DNA of 64,000 bases from Apoderus coryli (GCA_911728435.2 OU452198.1:22416001-22480000), one strand, 5' to 3'; positions 42,631-54,727 are shown, counted from the stretch's first letter. Made by a program: numbers and translations. Notes: generated by a model from the sequence alone, not told the origin.

Positions 42631-44250
42631 TCAATACATATTCAATGTGATAACATATCGTCTTAATTGACTTAGTATTACTTTTAGACAGTTCAGTCTT
42701 GAAGTCGAGATACGATCTAAGGAAATACTCGGAAATCTCATTGATACATGACAAGGGGACACATTCGAAAAAACATGCTGGATAGATTGGTTGACTTTTA
42801 GATTACACACACTACAAATCTCCTCACACTGGATCTGATAAGTTATACCACGGACAGACAAACTGAGGAACACTTTGCTCGCCAAACGGAGTTGTGCTAT
42901 GATCCTAATAAAAGTTATATGCATGTCGAGCTGAAGGTATCTCTGACAGGCGGAGCTGGGAATATTAGGCGCAGTATATAGTGGGTAACTCGAAAGCGTG
43001 GCCAAAGGGAAATCCTCACCAGAACACCTGTCCCTAAATTCATCCGATTACACGGTCAATATAGTTAAACATGCATTTCACCTGTGCTGCCCAGTTATAT
43101 CTGACATCAACATCCGTGCCAAGTAAGCTTATTTGTCGCAAAAAAACATTTTTTAGGAAATCTGGAGGAGTTCATCAGCATTAGCTTCTGCAACCAATTC
43201 AGTGTTAGCTGGAATAGCATAACTGAAAGCTTTACAGTGCTTGTCTCAATTCGAATTAAGTAGTTTGGGGTTGTTTTAGGCAGTAGGAGCAATCGCTTAA
43301 AAAACTGAACTTGCACCCGCTCGATTACATCGGGGTATCTAAGACCCCATACTACCGCGCAATTCATTAATATGCTCAAAATCAGCGAGTTATATAATTG
43401 CATTCTGGCTTTCCACGATGTTAGTTGAGAATTCGCCATTAGTCCCAAAACCCTGCCCGTAGCTTGAGTTGCCTTTGTGGAAATAACCGCAGCTGCCTTC
43501 GGAAAGAGGGATGAAGCAGAGAAAGTTATCCCCAAGTAAACAATTTGAAGTTTCCACTGACAGCCCCAAAACCTCCTCTCTGAAAACACATTATTTTGGT
43601 TTTTGCGACATTGACCTCGAGTTTATTAATCTGACAATAGCTCTCAAGGTTCCTTAAGCAGCGGCTTACCCCGATTTCAGAATCAGAGAGAATAACTAGG
43701 TCGTCTGCATATAGCAGGATGTTAATGTTTGTATCATGGTCAATGCTAACTCCCGTCGACCCATTTTCTTTAAAAAACGTTCTATATCAGCCAAAAATAG
43801 TGAAAACAAAAGGGGGCTCAAAGAATCTCCCTGCAAAACGCCCTGGGTGATACCAAAATTCTTAGTAAATTCATTTTTCACCTTGACTTTAAAAGCAGCA
43901 CTCGTAGAAGTTTATCAGAGGATTAATAATATTAGAGGACAGGCCTATGTCGTATAATTTCTGCCACATAAGAGGATGATCTAGCAGGTCAAAGGCTCTA
44001 CGAAAGTCGACAAACATAGCGAACACTTTGCGCTTTTTCAGTCTGAGATGCAATTGAATTGCGCAACTAAGGGTGAAAATGTTGTCGAGACAGCCCCTAC
44101 CTTTCCTGAACCCATTTTGCCCTTCGGGAAGCAGCCCATAGCGATCAGACCATGTCGCTATTCGTTCATTGAGAATATGCGTAAATAGTTTTGTTATGCA
44201 ATTAATGAGTGCAATACCCCTATAGTTTGAAGGATCGTTTGTCGGCAGAT
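42631..44250 (-). pseudogene. Non-LTR retrotransposon, reverse transcriptase to C-terminus
   Basis: On the minus strand, across frame breaks: EGQNGFRKGRGCLDNIFTL near 44075-44130, VFAMFVDFRRAFDLLDHPL near 43980-44040 (catalytic Asp), GVLQGDSLSPLLFSLFLADI near 43780-43850, LLYADDLVILSDSEIG near 43680-43725 (catalytic Asp pair) and YCQINKLEVNVAKTKIMC near 43600-43660. The thumb is at 43107-43589 (NSLILSILMNCAVVWGL). A C-terminal part at 42631-43005 has a Cys-rich segment CEEICSVCNLKVNQS. Several shifts and stops. The clade was not fixed; no RNase H was seen. Confidence 0.8.
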
Positions 44251-45537
44251 GAATTAGTCACTACCATTTGTAAAGTGAGAAACAATACGATTATATAATG
44301 GCTTTTCCATCCCCAGAAAAAGCGACTGGAGGAAAACCCCCACATCTTTTCTAGCCCGTAAATATTGTCACACCATTGTAATAAAAATATTGCATCGGGT
44401 CGAACTAAGTATTTTTCGCTGATTAATAATTTATAAAAGTTCATTAAAGTTTATACGTAAAAGTTCATGACTAACATCGGTATTGCGTCTACGAAACAGA
44501 CAAAATTTGCTGATTGACATTTTTTCACACAAGCGGTACGACGCCAGGAATAGACAATTTGATTGGTCGATATTCGAAAGAGTGGAACAAAGCAAAAGAT
44601 ATAAATTTTTACGCAACAGAAAAAAACGGCGAAGTGAACTTCGAGCTTTAGAAGCAACGAAAAGCACGAATCTCCCCGTTGAGTAGTGTCTTTAAGTTTT
44701 ACGGTTTATCAACGCGAGTAGGTACTAGGTGATTTAATATTTTGAGATTTTAAATGAAAATATTTTTTACATTGCTATTTTTAATGAAGTCGACAACCCG
44801 AGCATAGACTCAAATCAACCAATAAACGACAATAAAATATATATACATATATATACATGCCATGCGGAATTAAAGGACTATATTTAACAATTGCGATGAG
44901 AGGTAGTTTAATATATTTAAAAGTATAGAAAGCGGAATTGGAGTAACGCTTGATGACGTGATTATTAGCTTATTAGCTGTAAAATTGTTTACACAATTTG
45001 GGTCAGGTCAAGTCAAGTACCTATAAGGGCAAGGACACTTGTATACATTTTATTGCAGCTAATGACCGTTGAATGTGGTATAGATATTTTTTATTTATTC
45101 GAAGAATAGGGCAGATAGTTTCCCTGATATAATACGTACGTAGGTAGTACCAAAGTATAAAAAGGCAGTGATTCTGTAGGATAAAAGTAAAACTAAAAAT
45201 GATATTTCAATGAAGAATTCGAATACCATATTTTGGTGTGGAAAAAACCATGATAGCACTACAATTACCTATATATACATCTAGTTAATAGGTAGGTATT
45301 TCGACAATGTTAAGGAAATCAATACTGAGCAAATCGCCACCACTGTTACATCATATATATTGTACTTTATGTCACAAAAGTTGAACAAAGAAAAGGAAAC
45401 AAAAAAAATATTATCTTTTGTATTTTAAAAGCTTTGATAAATACTTATGCAGATACCTTTTACTGTCCTCTCGAAAACCATGTTTTTGTGATAAGAACAG
45501 TATAAGGGGCGTTTCTATTGTTTATTTACATAGAAAA
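44251..45537. other. Stretch without a recognised gene
   Basis: Overlapping frames on both strands at 44431-44686 have no recognisable motif. The rest is AT-rich and non-coding. Confidence 0.5.
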
Positions 45538-46450
45538 TACACTGATCAAAAAAATTAAAGGAACACTTTTGGATAGCTCTGTAATTTTTTGACTTGCTGT
45601 TATTAACAAATAAAAATTATATTTTTACAATGGATTTACATTTTATTTTTGTGATTTGTTATAAAATATACATTTATTTGAGATAAGTTTAATTTTCCAC
45701 AGCAAGTACACAAAATAAAGTGATTATGAAAATATTCACAGGGTTTTATTTAGGTTTTATGTCGCGGCAGGCTTAAATAGCGTCATCGGGCAACGGCAAT
45801 CATTATCTGTCAAAATGAGAGATCTTAGCGAGATAGAAGTCACTCGTGCTATAGCTTTAGTTGAAATTGGTGTAAAAAATGTACAAGTAGCTAGAGATTT
45901 TAATCCCAGTATGTCAGTTATCAAACGTGTGTAAAATCGCTATAGAGAGACTGGACGATATAAAAGACAAACCGGATAAGGTCGGAATCGCAAAACTACA
46001 CAAATTCAGGACCGACATTTAGTAGTTTCTTCTTTGCGAAAACGAATAGCGACAGCAAAAGATCTTCAAAGTACACTTAGGATGGCTCATCAGGTAAACA
46101 TTTCTAACCAGACTGTTAGAAACAGGTTACGGGAAGGAGATTTAAACCCAAGAAAGCCGGTACGAAAACCTGTTTTAACTCGACACCATAAAACTATGCG
46201 ATTATACTTTGGTCGTGAACATTTGGGATGGCAACTTCGACAGTGGAGGCCAGTACTTTTTACAGACGTATCTCACTCGTTGTGATGACCGATTGCGTGT
46301 GTATACGCGTCCGAATGAACGATAATCCACTGCTGCGGTAAAAGAAGTATCCAGATTTGGAGATGGTCCGGTAATGGTCTGAGGTGGAATAAGTTTGGAC
46401 GCAAAAACCGATCTTATAGTGATACTGGGAAGTCTTACAGCTGCAAGATA
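45538..46450 (+). mobile_element. Tc1-type transposon, 5' part, truncated
   Basis: Starts TA-CACTGATCAAAAAAATTA, the characteristic insect Tc1 terminal repeat next to a TA target dinucleotide. The transposase begins with ATG at 45815 (MRDLSEIEVTRAIALVEIG), has stops at 45932 and about 45978, and continues in frames with TAKDLQSTLRMAHQV and VRNRLREGDLNPRKPVRKPV (paired helix-turn-helix region), LFTDVSHS (first catalytic Asp) and VMV-stop-GGISLDAKTD. It breaks off near 46450, before the last catalytic residue, at the junction with an R1-like fragment. The 3' terminal repeat is missing. Confidence 0.85.
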
Positions 46451-47030
46451 TATGGATATGCCCAAATCATCGGCAAATGCTATTGTTTGTAATCGTTCCA
46501 TCAATGGGAGACTGAGGACTGGACTGTGGTATTCTGCACGTAACGTATACTTCTTCTTCCTGGTTAGGCTTGATTTTCCTATCTCTGAGATAGTCCTTGA
46601 CCAGATTTATTAAGAAAGGCCTTGAATGAATCGTCCTTGCTTCCCAAGCAGTTTTTCTAAATTTAGACACTGCATCAAGAGTAGGTCTTCCTCTTCTAAA
46701 GCCAAATTGATTTTGGGACAGGTCCTCCGGGTCATCGAGTTCTCTATGTATGCGGCTCTTGATCCGTTTTTCGTTGTGCTTTGATATGGCATCCATGAGG
46801 CAGATTGCTCTGTAGGATGACGGTTTTTCTCCTGGCTTGTCGGGTTTTTTTTATTAATATTAAGTTAGCTCTTTTCCATTTTTTGGAAAAAGTCTGCTTT
46901 ATCAATAGTTCATTGAGCATTTGCAGAAAAGTGTCTGGTTTTGTATCGGTAGTTTTGCTATTTCTGTTGGTATGAAATCTGGGACCTGGGCTTTTCCTAC
47001 TTTCATACTATCAACCGCCTCTTTTCTTCA
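46451..47030 (-). pseudogene. R1-like reverse transcriptase fragment
   Basis: On the minus strand: DFIPTEIAKLPI near 46955, KKPDKPGEKPSSYRAICLMD near 46790-46850, DLSQNQFGFRRGRPTLDAV near 46670-46727, then AWEARTIHSRPFLINLVKDY (46570-46635) and YVTCRIPQSSPQSPI near 46495-46540. The catalytic palm segment between the third and fourth pieces has been deleted, since the family has a L-D-V-x-N-A-F motif there. The fragment ends at the truncated Tc1 element. Confidence 0.75.
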
Positions 47031-47770
47031 GAACCCTCAAACGCTTCCTTCGGTGAAAGCGTTTTTCTTTGAAACAAGAAGCTATTGCAGTATTTTGCAG
47101 AGCTTCTAGAAAATCATTACAGAGATGGTATAAAATTATCATTCCAAGTTGAGGGAGATTATAAATTATAAGCACATTGTTCATTTTTGCTTTGAATATC
47201 GAATTTGGTACACCCTTTATAGGCATATCGATATCATCCACTAAACGACGCATATCAAACATTGCCTTTTATGTTGTTTCCGGGTTTTGATTCGAAATAT
47301 CAACATTTTCACCATTTTACTTATACGGTCTTTACAACTACAGACAATTCCCCTGCGGATTTGGAATCGTTCCGGTTGAATTGAGACCGGGTGTATTCCT
47401 TTTGATCCTACATTGTTTCACTGATGGTCACAATTTCAATCCCTAATTCAATAACACAGAGGAAATTGCTGTTTTAGTCATGACTGTTCAATACAATAAT
47501 TAGGCTAGTATAACGGCACTCAGTCTAAAGGTGCTTCCAGACTACTCGAACTCGTTCTAGCGGTACTTGCAGGATTCTCGAGTAGTTTGGTAAGCCACGA
47601 GACAAGCCAACGTGAGGCATGCACTCGGTAGGACTATGTGGTGTCTTAAACTGTAAGTTATATGCTCTTAACTCTCTTGGGTGACCTTTTTTTTGCACTG
47701 GCGACTATAACTTTGTCGCGAACCATTTATTAGTATTATTATTGCTGCATTCAGAATGCATGTTTTGGAG
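47031..47770. other. Stretch without a recognised gene
   Basis: No coding motif was seen. Confidence 0.45.
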
Positions 47771-47945
47771 ATGCCTCAATCAGACTGGCAAAAGTGCTTC
47801 GACAATTTGTTCAAACGCATGCAAAAGTGTATAGATCTTCATGGGGAATATTTTGAAAAACAATAAAGTGATTTTCGATGATTAATATTTGTTTTTGTTC
47901 TCTAATCCCAAAATATCAAAGGCAACCCTCGTATAGTGATATAAT
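47771..47945 (+). pseudogene. Mariner transposase C-terminus and 3' end
   Basis: A 31-codon remnant with SDWQKCFDNLFKRMQKCIDL and HGEYFEKQ-stop (stop at 47864), the exact C-terminal pattern of mariner transposases. It is followed by an AATCCCAAAATATCAAAGGC stretch and CAACCCTCGTA at about 47918-47938, matching a mariner terminal repeat. Everything upstream of the last 31 codons is missing. Confidence 0.75.
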
Positions 47946-49655
47946 AGATTGATCTAAGTAATCTGTCACGTCCACAGCTATTTTTTTATGCACATACGAA
48001 TTCTTAATATACTTTTAACTGGCAAAAATTATAATTACATGAAATTAATATTAACTAGGAAGAAAACAATGAAATACTAAATGCTCTGCCTAAATCCGGC
48101 TCGAAGGACTAGAAATGTTGAGTAATTGCCCTTCAATTGGGCAATTACACAATTGTATTTATTTTTTAATGTTTATGTTTGATAACTATTAGTGAGAGAT
48201 TTCAATAATGGACCTGGGCAGATTAGAATTATAAGGGTAGAACGTAAGCCTTAAAAACCTACTTAATATAATAAGTTTCGAGTACTCACGTTGCGACTTT
48301 ACTGTCTAGTATATGCTGGCCAGCCTTTTCTCCACTTCTCCACTCCAAAATCACATACACATATACATACAACACAGTTTGCGATTATAAATATGTAATT
48401 CAATAAGAATTAGCGAACAATTAAAAACTTTAAGGTAAACCAAAGCAGCGGGTGCCAACGCTTCAGCGGTTTTTCTAAGAATGTGCAAAAATATGAAAAA
48501 TATCTCTCGCGGTGCGCGTGCGCGATAAGTAAGGTTCTTAAGGCATATTTACACGGCACAACGACACATTAAGAAATTGAATTAATTAAAACTAAACGAC
48601 AAGAGCATTCAGTAATTGGAATACTTAAGTAATTAGGAAATCTAGAATGGTTATAATAATGAAATACGCATTAAATTAAAACTAAGGAAATATAACAATA
48701 ACAATACAAACAAATAGCTGTGGACGCGACATAATCACTTAAATTGTTTAGTTCTACCAAAACCTCTAAAACGGACCATCGACAATCACTCCGTATATGT
48801 AGCAAATGAAACTTGTACCTACTCGTATTTGAGGCATCACTAGAAACAGCCAATTCAATTTAAAACGTATCCCTAACCACCAAAGTTAGCTTTTGAGCAA
48901 GTGACTGTAACGACATACAAAACGTCAAGTTGGCTTGTTACAGAATTATTGAATTCCCAAGTTTATTTACAAGTTCGTCTGTATTTCTTGATACAGAGTG
49001 AGTGTTCTTGAAGGAAAATCACTGAATATTTCTCGTAAGAACACTCAACCAAAAAGTAGCGTCAGTATAATAAAAAATAAATATTTTTCATATTTTAATA
49101 AATGTGTTAATGTACAGTACATTGTATTTATGTATTTAGTTCACTGTTTTTTATGCCCTGTAACTCGTTGCGTCAAAGACAATAATATAATACACTGAAA
49201 TAGTGTAAAATATTGATAGAGGCCAATATATGACGTATATTGAAACAGTTAACTTTATTTATTGATTTCATGAATATTTTAATTTGTCCCAATGTTCATG
49301 GATCTTGTTGTATACTATGTCAGTATCAAGGAACAGTGTACAGGGTGGGCAAATTCCGAGGTTTTTATACGGTACAGCCTAAACCGTAATAGATAGAGCG
49401 AAACTAAGTGACGTCACGTTCGATTTTTTTGAGCTTAGTTTAATGCCGTAATCGAAGCGCTTTTCATTTTTATTTTCTTTTTTACTTTATATTTCGGTTG
49501 TTATTAGAGTTACCGAAAAAGTGTTTTTATAAAAGTTAGAGATAATTTCATGTTTAATGCAGTGGCGTATCAAGAATTTTTTTCGAAGTCCAATTGTTCA
49601 AGATATCGCTATCAACTTTGTTTTCTTAAATGGGACACCCTATATATTAAAGCGA
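47946..49655. other. Non-coding stretch
   Basis: No gene recognised. A dispersed-repeat-like segment lies at about 49340-49650 (starts CAGGGTGGGCAAATTCC, ends ACACCCTATATATT). Confidence 0.45.
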
Positions 49656-50007
49656 CAGAGTTCCCCAGGGTTCCAACTTAAGCCTTTTACTATTTTTTAC
49701 TTTTTATAAATGACCTGGGCTCTTTCATCATGTCTGAGAGATTGATTTTCGCGGATGACCTAAAGATCTTTGCCAGAGTGAGTCGAGTTGAGGACTGTAT
49801 TGCTCTTCAAAATGATCTTGACATCATTCAGGAATGGTGTGACACTAACAAAATATCCTTAAATCCTGACAAGTGTAAAGTAATGACCTTCTTACGCAAA
49901 ATGTCTGTGGTGGCTTTTGAATATGCTATTGGAAATACTATTCTGGGTCGGTGTGAAACTGTAAAGGATCTGGGAGTCACTTTTGACAAGTCTCTGTCTT
50001 TTGCTGG
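49656..50007 (+). pseudogene. Non-LTR reverse-transcriptase palm fragment
   Basis: Reads RVPQGSNLSLLLFFTFYK (motif B) then, one frame over, LIFADDLKIFARVSRVEDC (catalytic F-A-D-D) and NKISLNPDKCKVMTFLRK (N-x-x-K motif) and VKDLGVTFDKSLSF. This is the palm-to-thumb segment of a Jockey/CR1-type enzyme. At 50007 the frame continues without a break into a mariner-type transposase piece. Confidence 0.8.
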
Positions 50008-50430
50008 ATGGACTGGTGGAATCATTGGTCCATACTTCTTTAAGAACGATGCTGGTCAGAACGTTATAGGGCCATGTACAGGAGCTGTGGTTTCAAAAAG
50101 ACGGCGCAACATGTCACACAGCTCGGGCCACAATTGATTAATTGAAGGAAACGTTTGGTAACCGCATAGTTTCATGTTTCGGTCCCGTAAATACGCCTCC
50201 AAGATCGTGCGATTTAACGCCGCTAGATTATTTTCTGTGGGGATATGTGAAGTAGCTAGTCTACGGCGATAAGCCCGAAACGATTGACCACTTGGAGGAC
50301 AACATTCGCCGCGTTATTGCCGATATACGGCTACAAAGGTTGGAAAAAGTCATCGAAAATTTGACCTCCAGATTAGACTACATCCAAGTCAGCCGTGGCG
50401 GTGATATGTATTTTAAAACTCCTTCATATT
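50008..50430 (+). pseudogene. Tc1/mariner-type transposase C-terminal fragment
   Basis: Begins WTGGIIGPYFFKNDAGQNV. In shifted frames it reads KDGATCHTARATI with a catalytic Asp, then PPRSCDLTPLDYFLWGYVK (second Asp-containing motif near 50195-50255), DKPETIDHLEDNIRRVIADI and SRGGDMYF, with a stop at 50428-50430. This is a widespread insect DDE transposase family whose N-terminal half is absent here. A copy of its 3' flank recurs at 51342-51420. Confidence 0.8.
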
Positions 50431-52239
50431 AACCTTTTTTCCCTATCTTCTTAAATAAATGGTGGAGGAGCTGAGGAATGTGGATTTGTAAACAGTTACC
50501 TTGAAACTTGAAAACACATGAATATTGGATAACAAAATTTGAGTTTTTTCTTATTATTTTGATGCTAGATTGCTCCTTTAGATTTAGGCCCATTCCTCCC
50601 GACTCACCCTGTATATGGTATGGAGTGCCATTTACTGAAATTAACTATATGCCTCGTTATAGTAGTGCTGAACATAGTTTCACTATGCTGTGATGTGTCA
50701 GAAGCCTCAGTCTTGTTGTTTTCTCTCTTTTTCACAATTCTATTTTTCCATTTTGAAAGTTCACGCCTTTGCATACTTTAGTTTACAGTAAATCAACTTC
50801 AACAACTTTAAGTTTAAAGTTTTCCATATCTTAAAGAAAATTCTTGACACGTTTGGTCAATTTGTCTGAAACTATGGCAAATAGTCCACACGTACTCACT
50901 GCTGGTATAGACGATGTATTAAAATGTTGTATTAACTAGGCAACTTTCTCATTTTGTGTCAGGAAATACACTTAAAAAAACAAACAAATTTGGAGTCATG
51001 CCAAGTAATTGTTATCCTTTATCATATTATGGTAGGTAGGTATATCAAAACAGAGCTCAAAAAGCTCTAAACGAAAGGATTACATGGTCGGTTGCATTGC
51101 GCTTGGAACGTGTTTCAAGATATTGATCATGCATATGTAAACCCTACCTATTATTATGTTCTCGGAATGAAAGAATATGTTCGTTCCTATCTTCTGGAGT
51201 TTTGTTTTTCTGAACGCTCTGCATTTAGGACTAGAGGGCGTAAATCTAACTGTAAATTTAAAAACACTGTTTACTTAAAAATATACTTATATTACATGAA
51301 TGTTAAACTTAATGAAGATGACCTAAGTACAATTATAAAATTTTTCCATATAAACCTTTTTGCCCGATCTTCTTAAATAAATGGTAAAGAAGCCGGAGAA
51401 TGTTAGTTTGTAAAAAGTTATCTAACTTTCTTATGGATAGTCCGATTTTAATAAAATTAGGCTCAATATAAAGGTAATATTTGGGAGTATCAAAAAAAGT
51501 ATTGCTGCTTTTATTTATTTTTTATATATGGCCGCTAGATGGAGGTATATAACAATGTTTCCGATTTTGTCACTTTTCTTAGAAAATTCAAATGGAATGG
51601 TACTATTAGTCTTCACTAGATAGAACGCGCATATAAAAATAAAGAAAACAGGGAAAACCGGAAGTATCTATCTTTTTCCTATGTCCAACTCAATGACTGA
51701 ATATATTTTAGCCTAAACTTATCATTCAATAAATTTGTATATAATTAATAGTGGGCTGTGATTAAGAAATACTCATGTTAGTTGGCAACGAAGTTAATTT
51801 CAATGTCAAATATAATTAATATGTTTTTGTCACATTAATCTGTGGATTTATTTCTTCCACATCAGTATTTGAGCTTAAATACGAGGATGACAACGTTGTT
51901 CTAGCTGATACAGAACAGGATCTCCAATATATCGGGTTTGAACTAAATATAAAAAAAACACAGATTCTCTACCAGCATTTAAAAACCCTAGAGAAGTTAA
52001 TTCTAACTTATTAATAAAATGCCAGAAGAAAGAATATAACATTCACAAATACGTCTAGCTAAAAGCATGTCTGTCTCGAAACATTCAGACCAGTTCGAAC
52101 CGCAGCAGAGCCATGTGGCAAATTATAAACCCGTCTAATAAACATAAAATTGAAACTGAGATCACATCAGATTGTTTTAACCTTTATTTCTCCGAGATAG
52201 CAGGTAGAATTGCTGGTGGTCTACATAAAAATCATGATC
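50431..52239. other. Mostly non-coding stretch
   Basis: Contains a second copy of the transposon 3' flank (51342-51420) and a tiny reverse-transcriptase-like remnant at about 51880-51970 (reading YEDDNVVLADTEQDLQY). Nothing else is supported. Confidence 0.45.
51342..51420 (+). repeat. Second copy of mariner-type 3' flank
   Basis: Matches 50421-50500 with several differences (shared core TCTTCTTAAATAAATGGT). The transposase itself is not present before it. Confidence 0.65.
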
Positions 52240-52906
52240 CTTGATCCATGATCCATAATAGCGAAATGTTTTTTCTTGACCCTGTTGACGAATGTGAAAA
52301 TGTCGGGTTTTTCTCTGGTTTAAGTAGCAGAACAGCTCAGGATGTCTTCGGCTTAAGCAACAAAATTTTGAAGGATTTAAGGAGCGGATTGGTTTGCCCG
52401 CTTAGTAAATATGTGTTTTGTTCGGGGAGCGTTTCCGTCAAAGCTGAAATTACATAAAGTACTACCAATCTACAAAACGGGTGATATTATTGATCCCAAT
52501 TGTACCAATATTTTCAAAAGTTTCTGAAATGGCAGTTGCCGGTAGACTCACCAGGTTTCGGCTACACAGTTTGGATTTCAGAAAAAACACTCAACAATTG
52601 ATGCCATAGTAAATCTCGTATAATATATTATCAATGCCTTTGAGTCGGGCGAAGGTCTTACTGCAGTTTTGTGTGATCTATCTAAGGCTTTCGATTGTGT
52701 TTCACACCAGGCTCTTCTGAATAAACTGACTTCCTATGGAAATAAAGGCCGTGGCGTTTAATAGAATTATATTTGACGGAGCGTACCCAGGTGGTAGCAC
52801 ATGGGGGCATTGTGTCGTCATCGGTATCGGTAACGGCGGGCGTGCCACAGGGATCTACTCTCGGCCCTCTGCTCTTTATTTTGTATGCGAATGAGCTTGT
52901 GCTGAT
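52240..52906 (+). pseudogene. Non-LTR reverse transcriptase, first half
   Basis: Plus-strand frames read AQDVFGLSNKILKDLRSGLV near 52338, a YKTGDIIDPN segment near 52475 and FSKVSEMAVAGRLT near 52515, then STIDAIVNLV, GLTAVLCDLSKAFDCVSHQA near 52657-52716 (catalytic Asp) and TAGVPQGSTLGPLLFILYAN near 52835-52892. Stops and shifts occur. The element is split after E-L-V by a 1.07-kb insertion and continues at 53979 with IIPKLCIVQYADN. Confidence 0.82.
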
Positions 52907-53050
52907 AATTTTTTACTAAATATAGTAACCAATCAAATTTCATCCAATCACCTCTGGATTACAGCGATAATACCCTACATGTGGTGTTTTCAGTTTGGTG
53001 TTTTTTTTATTAAAAATGAATTAAACGTCAAACTGACAACTGGTTTAAAA

Positions 53051-53728
53051 ATGTCGCGAAGATTTGGTATTGCATCTAACGATGCAATTAATGATATTAT
53101 ATCTAATAATATACCAAAAAATACAATCAAATCAAAAAAATATGTATGGAAAATATTTCTCGAGCTGTGTGCGACCAGAGAAAATGAACTGAATGCTGAA
53201 ACGAGTTTGCATAATTTGGCTAATATATTGAAAGAGTATGCGGTAAATATGAGGAAAGCTGACGGAACTGATTATAAAGAAGCAACTGTAAAAACAATTT
53301 GGAATACTACGAGTAGGCTACTCCAGGAAAAATAATTCAATGACTTCAAAATTTTATTCGATGTGATATTCAAAAATGCGCGAGATGCAAGAAATGGAAA
53401 ACGTAAAAGATTACAGCAGGATCCAAACAAACGAAAATGCAGTTCATCAAATTTGAGTTCAAGTAATTTGGCTAGAATAATTGGATTTTGGGACGAATGT
53501 ACACCAGAAGGTTTACAGAAAATTGTTTACCATATTGTAGCTGTTGAGTTAGCTTGGCGTGGTGGTGAACCAGCTGATTGTCTTATAGATTATTTCACAA
53601 TTGAGAAAAATAATGATGGAACGCCAACCAACAGAATTGAATACAATCCAATATTCAGTAAAACATGCCAAGGAGGATCGAAAAGTTGTACACATAGTAA
53701 GTGGCTTGTTCCAAATATTGCAAACTAA
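53051..53728 (+). pseudogene. Crypton/ZMYM-type (DUF3504-like) recombinase, N-terminal part
   Basis: From ATG at 53051 the frame runs 225 codons with one stop (TAA at 53333). Residues about 28-95 look like the core-binding domain (KYVWKIFLELCATRENEL, YAVNMRKADGTDYKEATV, WNTTSRLLQEK). After a basic stretch, the start of the catalytic domain: VELAWRGGEPADCLIDYF carries the first catalytic Arg (R-G-G-E), and FSKTCQGGSKS the K-T-x-Q-G-G strand with the Lys. The remaining H-x-x-R and Tyr box are missing; a short frame after the stop (LFGYSTNYCPKGG) may be the beginning of the next segment. DNA-joining activity is not possible. Family assignment is from motif pattern only. Confidence 0.55.
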
Positions 53729-53797
53729 AGTGCATGCCCTGTTCGGTTATTCCACAAATTATTGTCCAAAAGGGGGAAGTAAAAAATTATCTTATCG

Positions 53798-53973
53798 AAT
53801 ACTCCTCAGGCCTTGATAAATACTCAAAATTTTGTGATAGAGAATCCTTCAAGCGAGTTGCTCAAGGATAATAGCCCGCGGCCTGCGGCCTTGTGCTATT
53901 ATCAAGCAACACGCTTTCGGCATTCTCTATGACAAAATTTTGAGTATTTATCAAGACCCTAGGGGTATTACTA
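53798..53973. repeat. Long imperfect palindrome at the right end of the insertion
   Basis: Arms 53813-53882 and about 53886-53954 are near-complements (shared TTGATAAATACTCAAAATTT), with a GC-rich centre GCCCGCGGCC. Weaker pairing extends outward (CCTCAGG with CCTAGGG) to the insertion's edge at 53973. The RNA or single strand would fold into one ~70-bp stem. Confidence 0.85.
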
Positions 53974-53978
53974 CTGAT

Positions 53979-54145
53979 TATACCTAAATTATGCATTGTT
54001 CAGTATGCTGATAACACTGTTGTCTTCAAGCATGATACTGATTTTGAACATCTTCAGTTCATGGCTAAACGAACCATTGATAAATTACAGTCCTGGTTTT
54101 CGGTTAATAGTCTTAGTCCCAATCCGGAGAAGACTCTTTAAAACA
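53979..54145 (+). pseudogene. Non-LTR reverse transcriptase, continuation
   Basis: Continues the element of 52240-52906: IIPKLCIVQYADNTVVFKHD with Y-A-D-N in place of the usual Y-A-D-D, so a catalytic Asp is lost, then KLQSWFSVNSLSPNPEKT (N-x-x-K-T motif). Breaks up after 54145. Confidence 0.8.
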
Positions 54146-54727
54146 TGTTCAGCAGCTGAATGGTAAGCTCTCGTCTACTATCTTCTTTATGAGAAGGATA
54201 TCGGAATGTGTGCCTCGGTCAGTCATTCGTTTGGCCTATTTCGGACTTTTCCAGTCACAAATTTACAGCAATTTTGATGAATACAATAAACCGCTAGACT
54301 CACAGACATGTTTGTATTAAAAAATGTTTTTTAAACCCCATTTTAACCAGGTTTTGAGTGTAAATGCCCCATAATGCAACGTCAGACAGCTTACATTTAG
54401 TTGCGACCATTTGAACTAACCTATAGAGTTCCAATTAAAATTTTATAGTGCTTATACATCTCTAGCACCCAAACTAATTGAAGTGCACTCTGCAATTTAG
54501 TACAGACCAGACCCTACAACATTTTGCATGTATCTACTACCTATTGGAAAATAACATTTTAGCAAAAATTTTCAAGTACCTTATAGCTACTACCTCATTC
54601 AAAAGCTTTTCGATAATATCGGTGTAAACTGTAAGTTTGGCAACGTCGTTGCCATCATATACCTAGTAATAACAAGTTTATGGTTGATTTTTTATTATGG
54701 AAATTCAATTAATCCTTATAATTTCTG
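54146..54727. other. Stretch without a recognised gene
   Basis: No motif was seen after the reverse-transcriptase remnant. Confidence 0.4.

Larger units (their letters stand above)
52907..53973 (+). mobile_element. Insertion with 5-bp target duplication, Crypton-like coding and palindromic end
   Basis: CTGAT flanks both sides (52902-52906 and 53974-53978). Removing the insertion and one CTGAT joins the host frame as E-L-V-L-I-I-P-K-L-C. The 1,067-bp block begins AATTTTTTACTAAATATAG and ends GGGGTATTACTA. It has no clear terminal inverted repeat. Its coding part resembles Crypton/ZMYM tyrosine recombinases. Its right 175 bp form a long palindrome that reaches its edge. Confidence 0.8.

Noticed and set aside
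44431..44686. Three overlapping frames on both strands
   Set aside because: No recognisable domain; could not decide that any is real.
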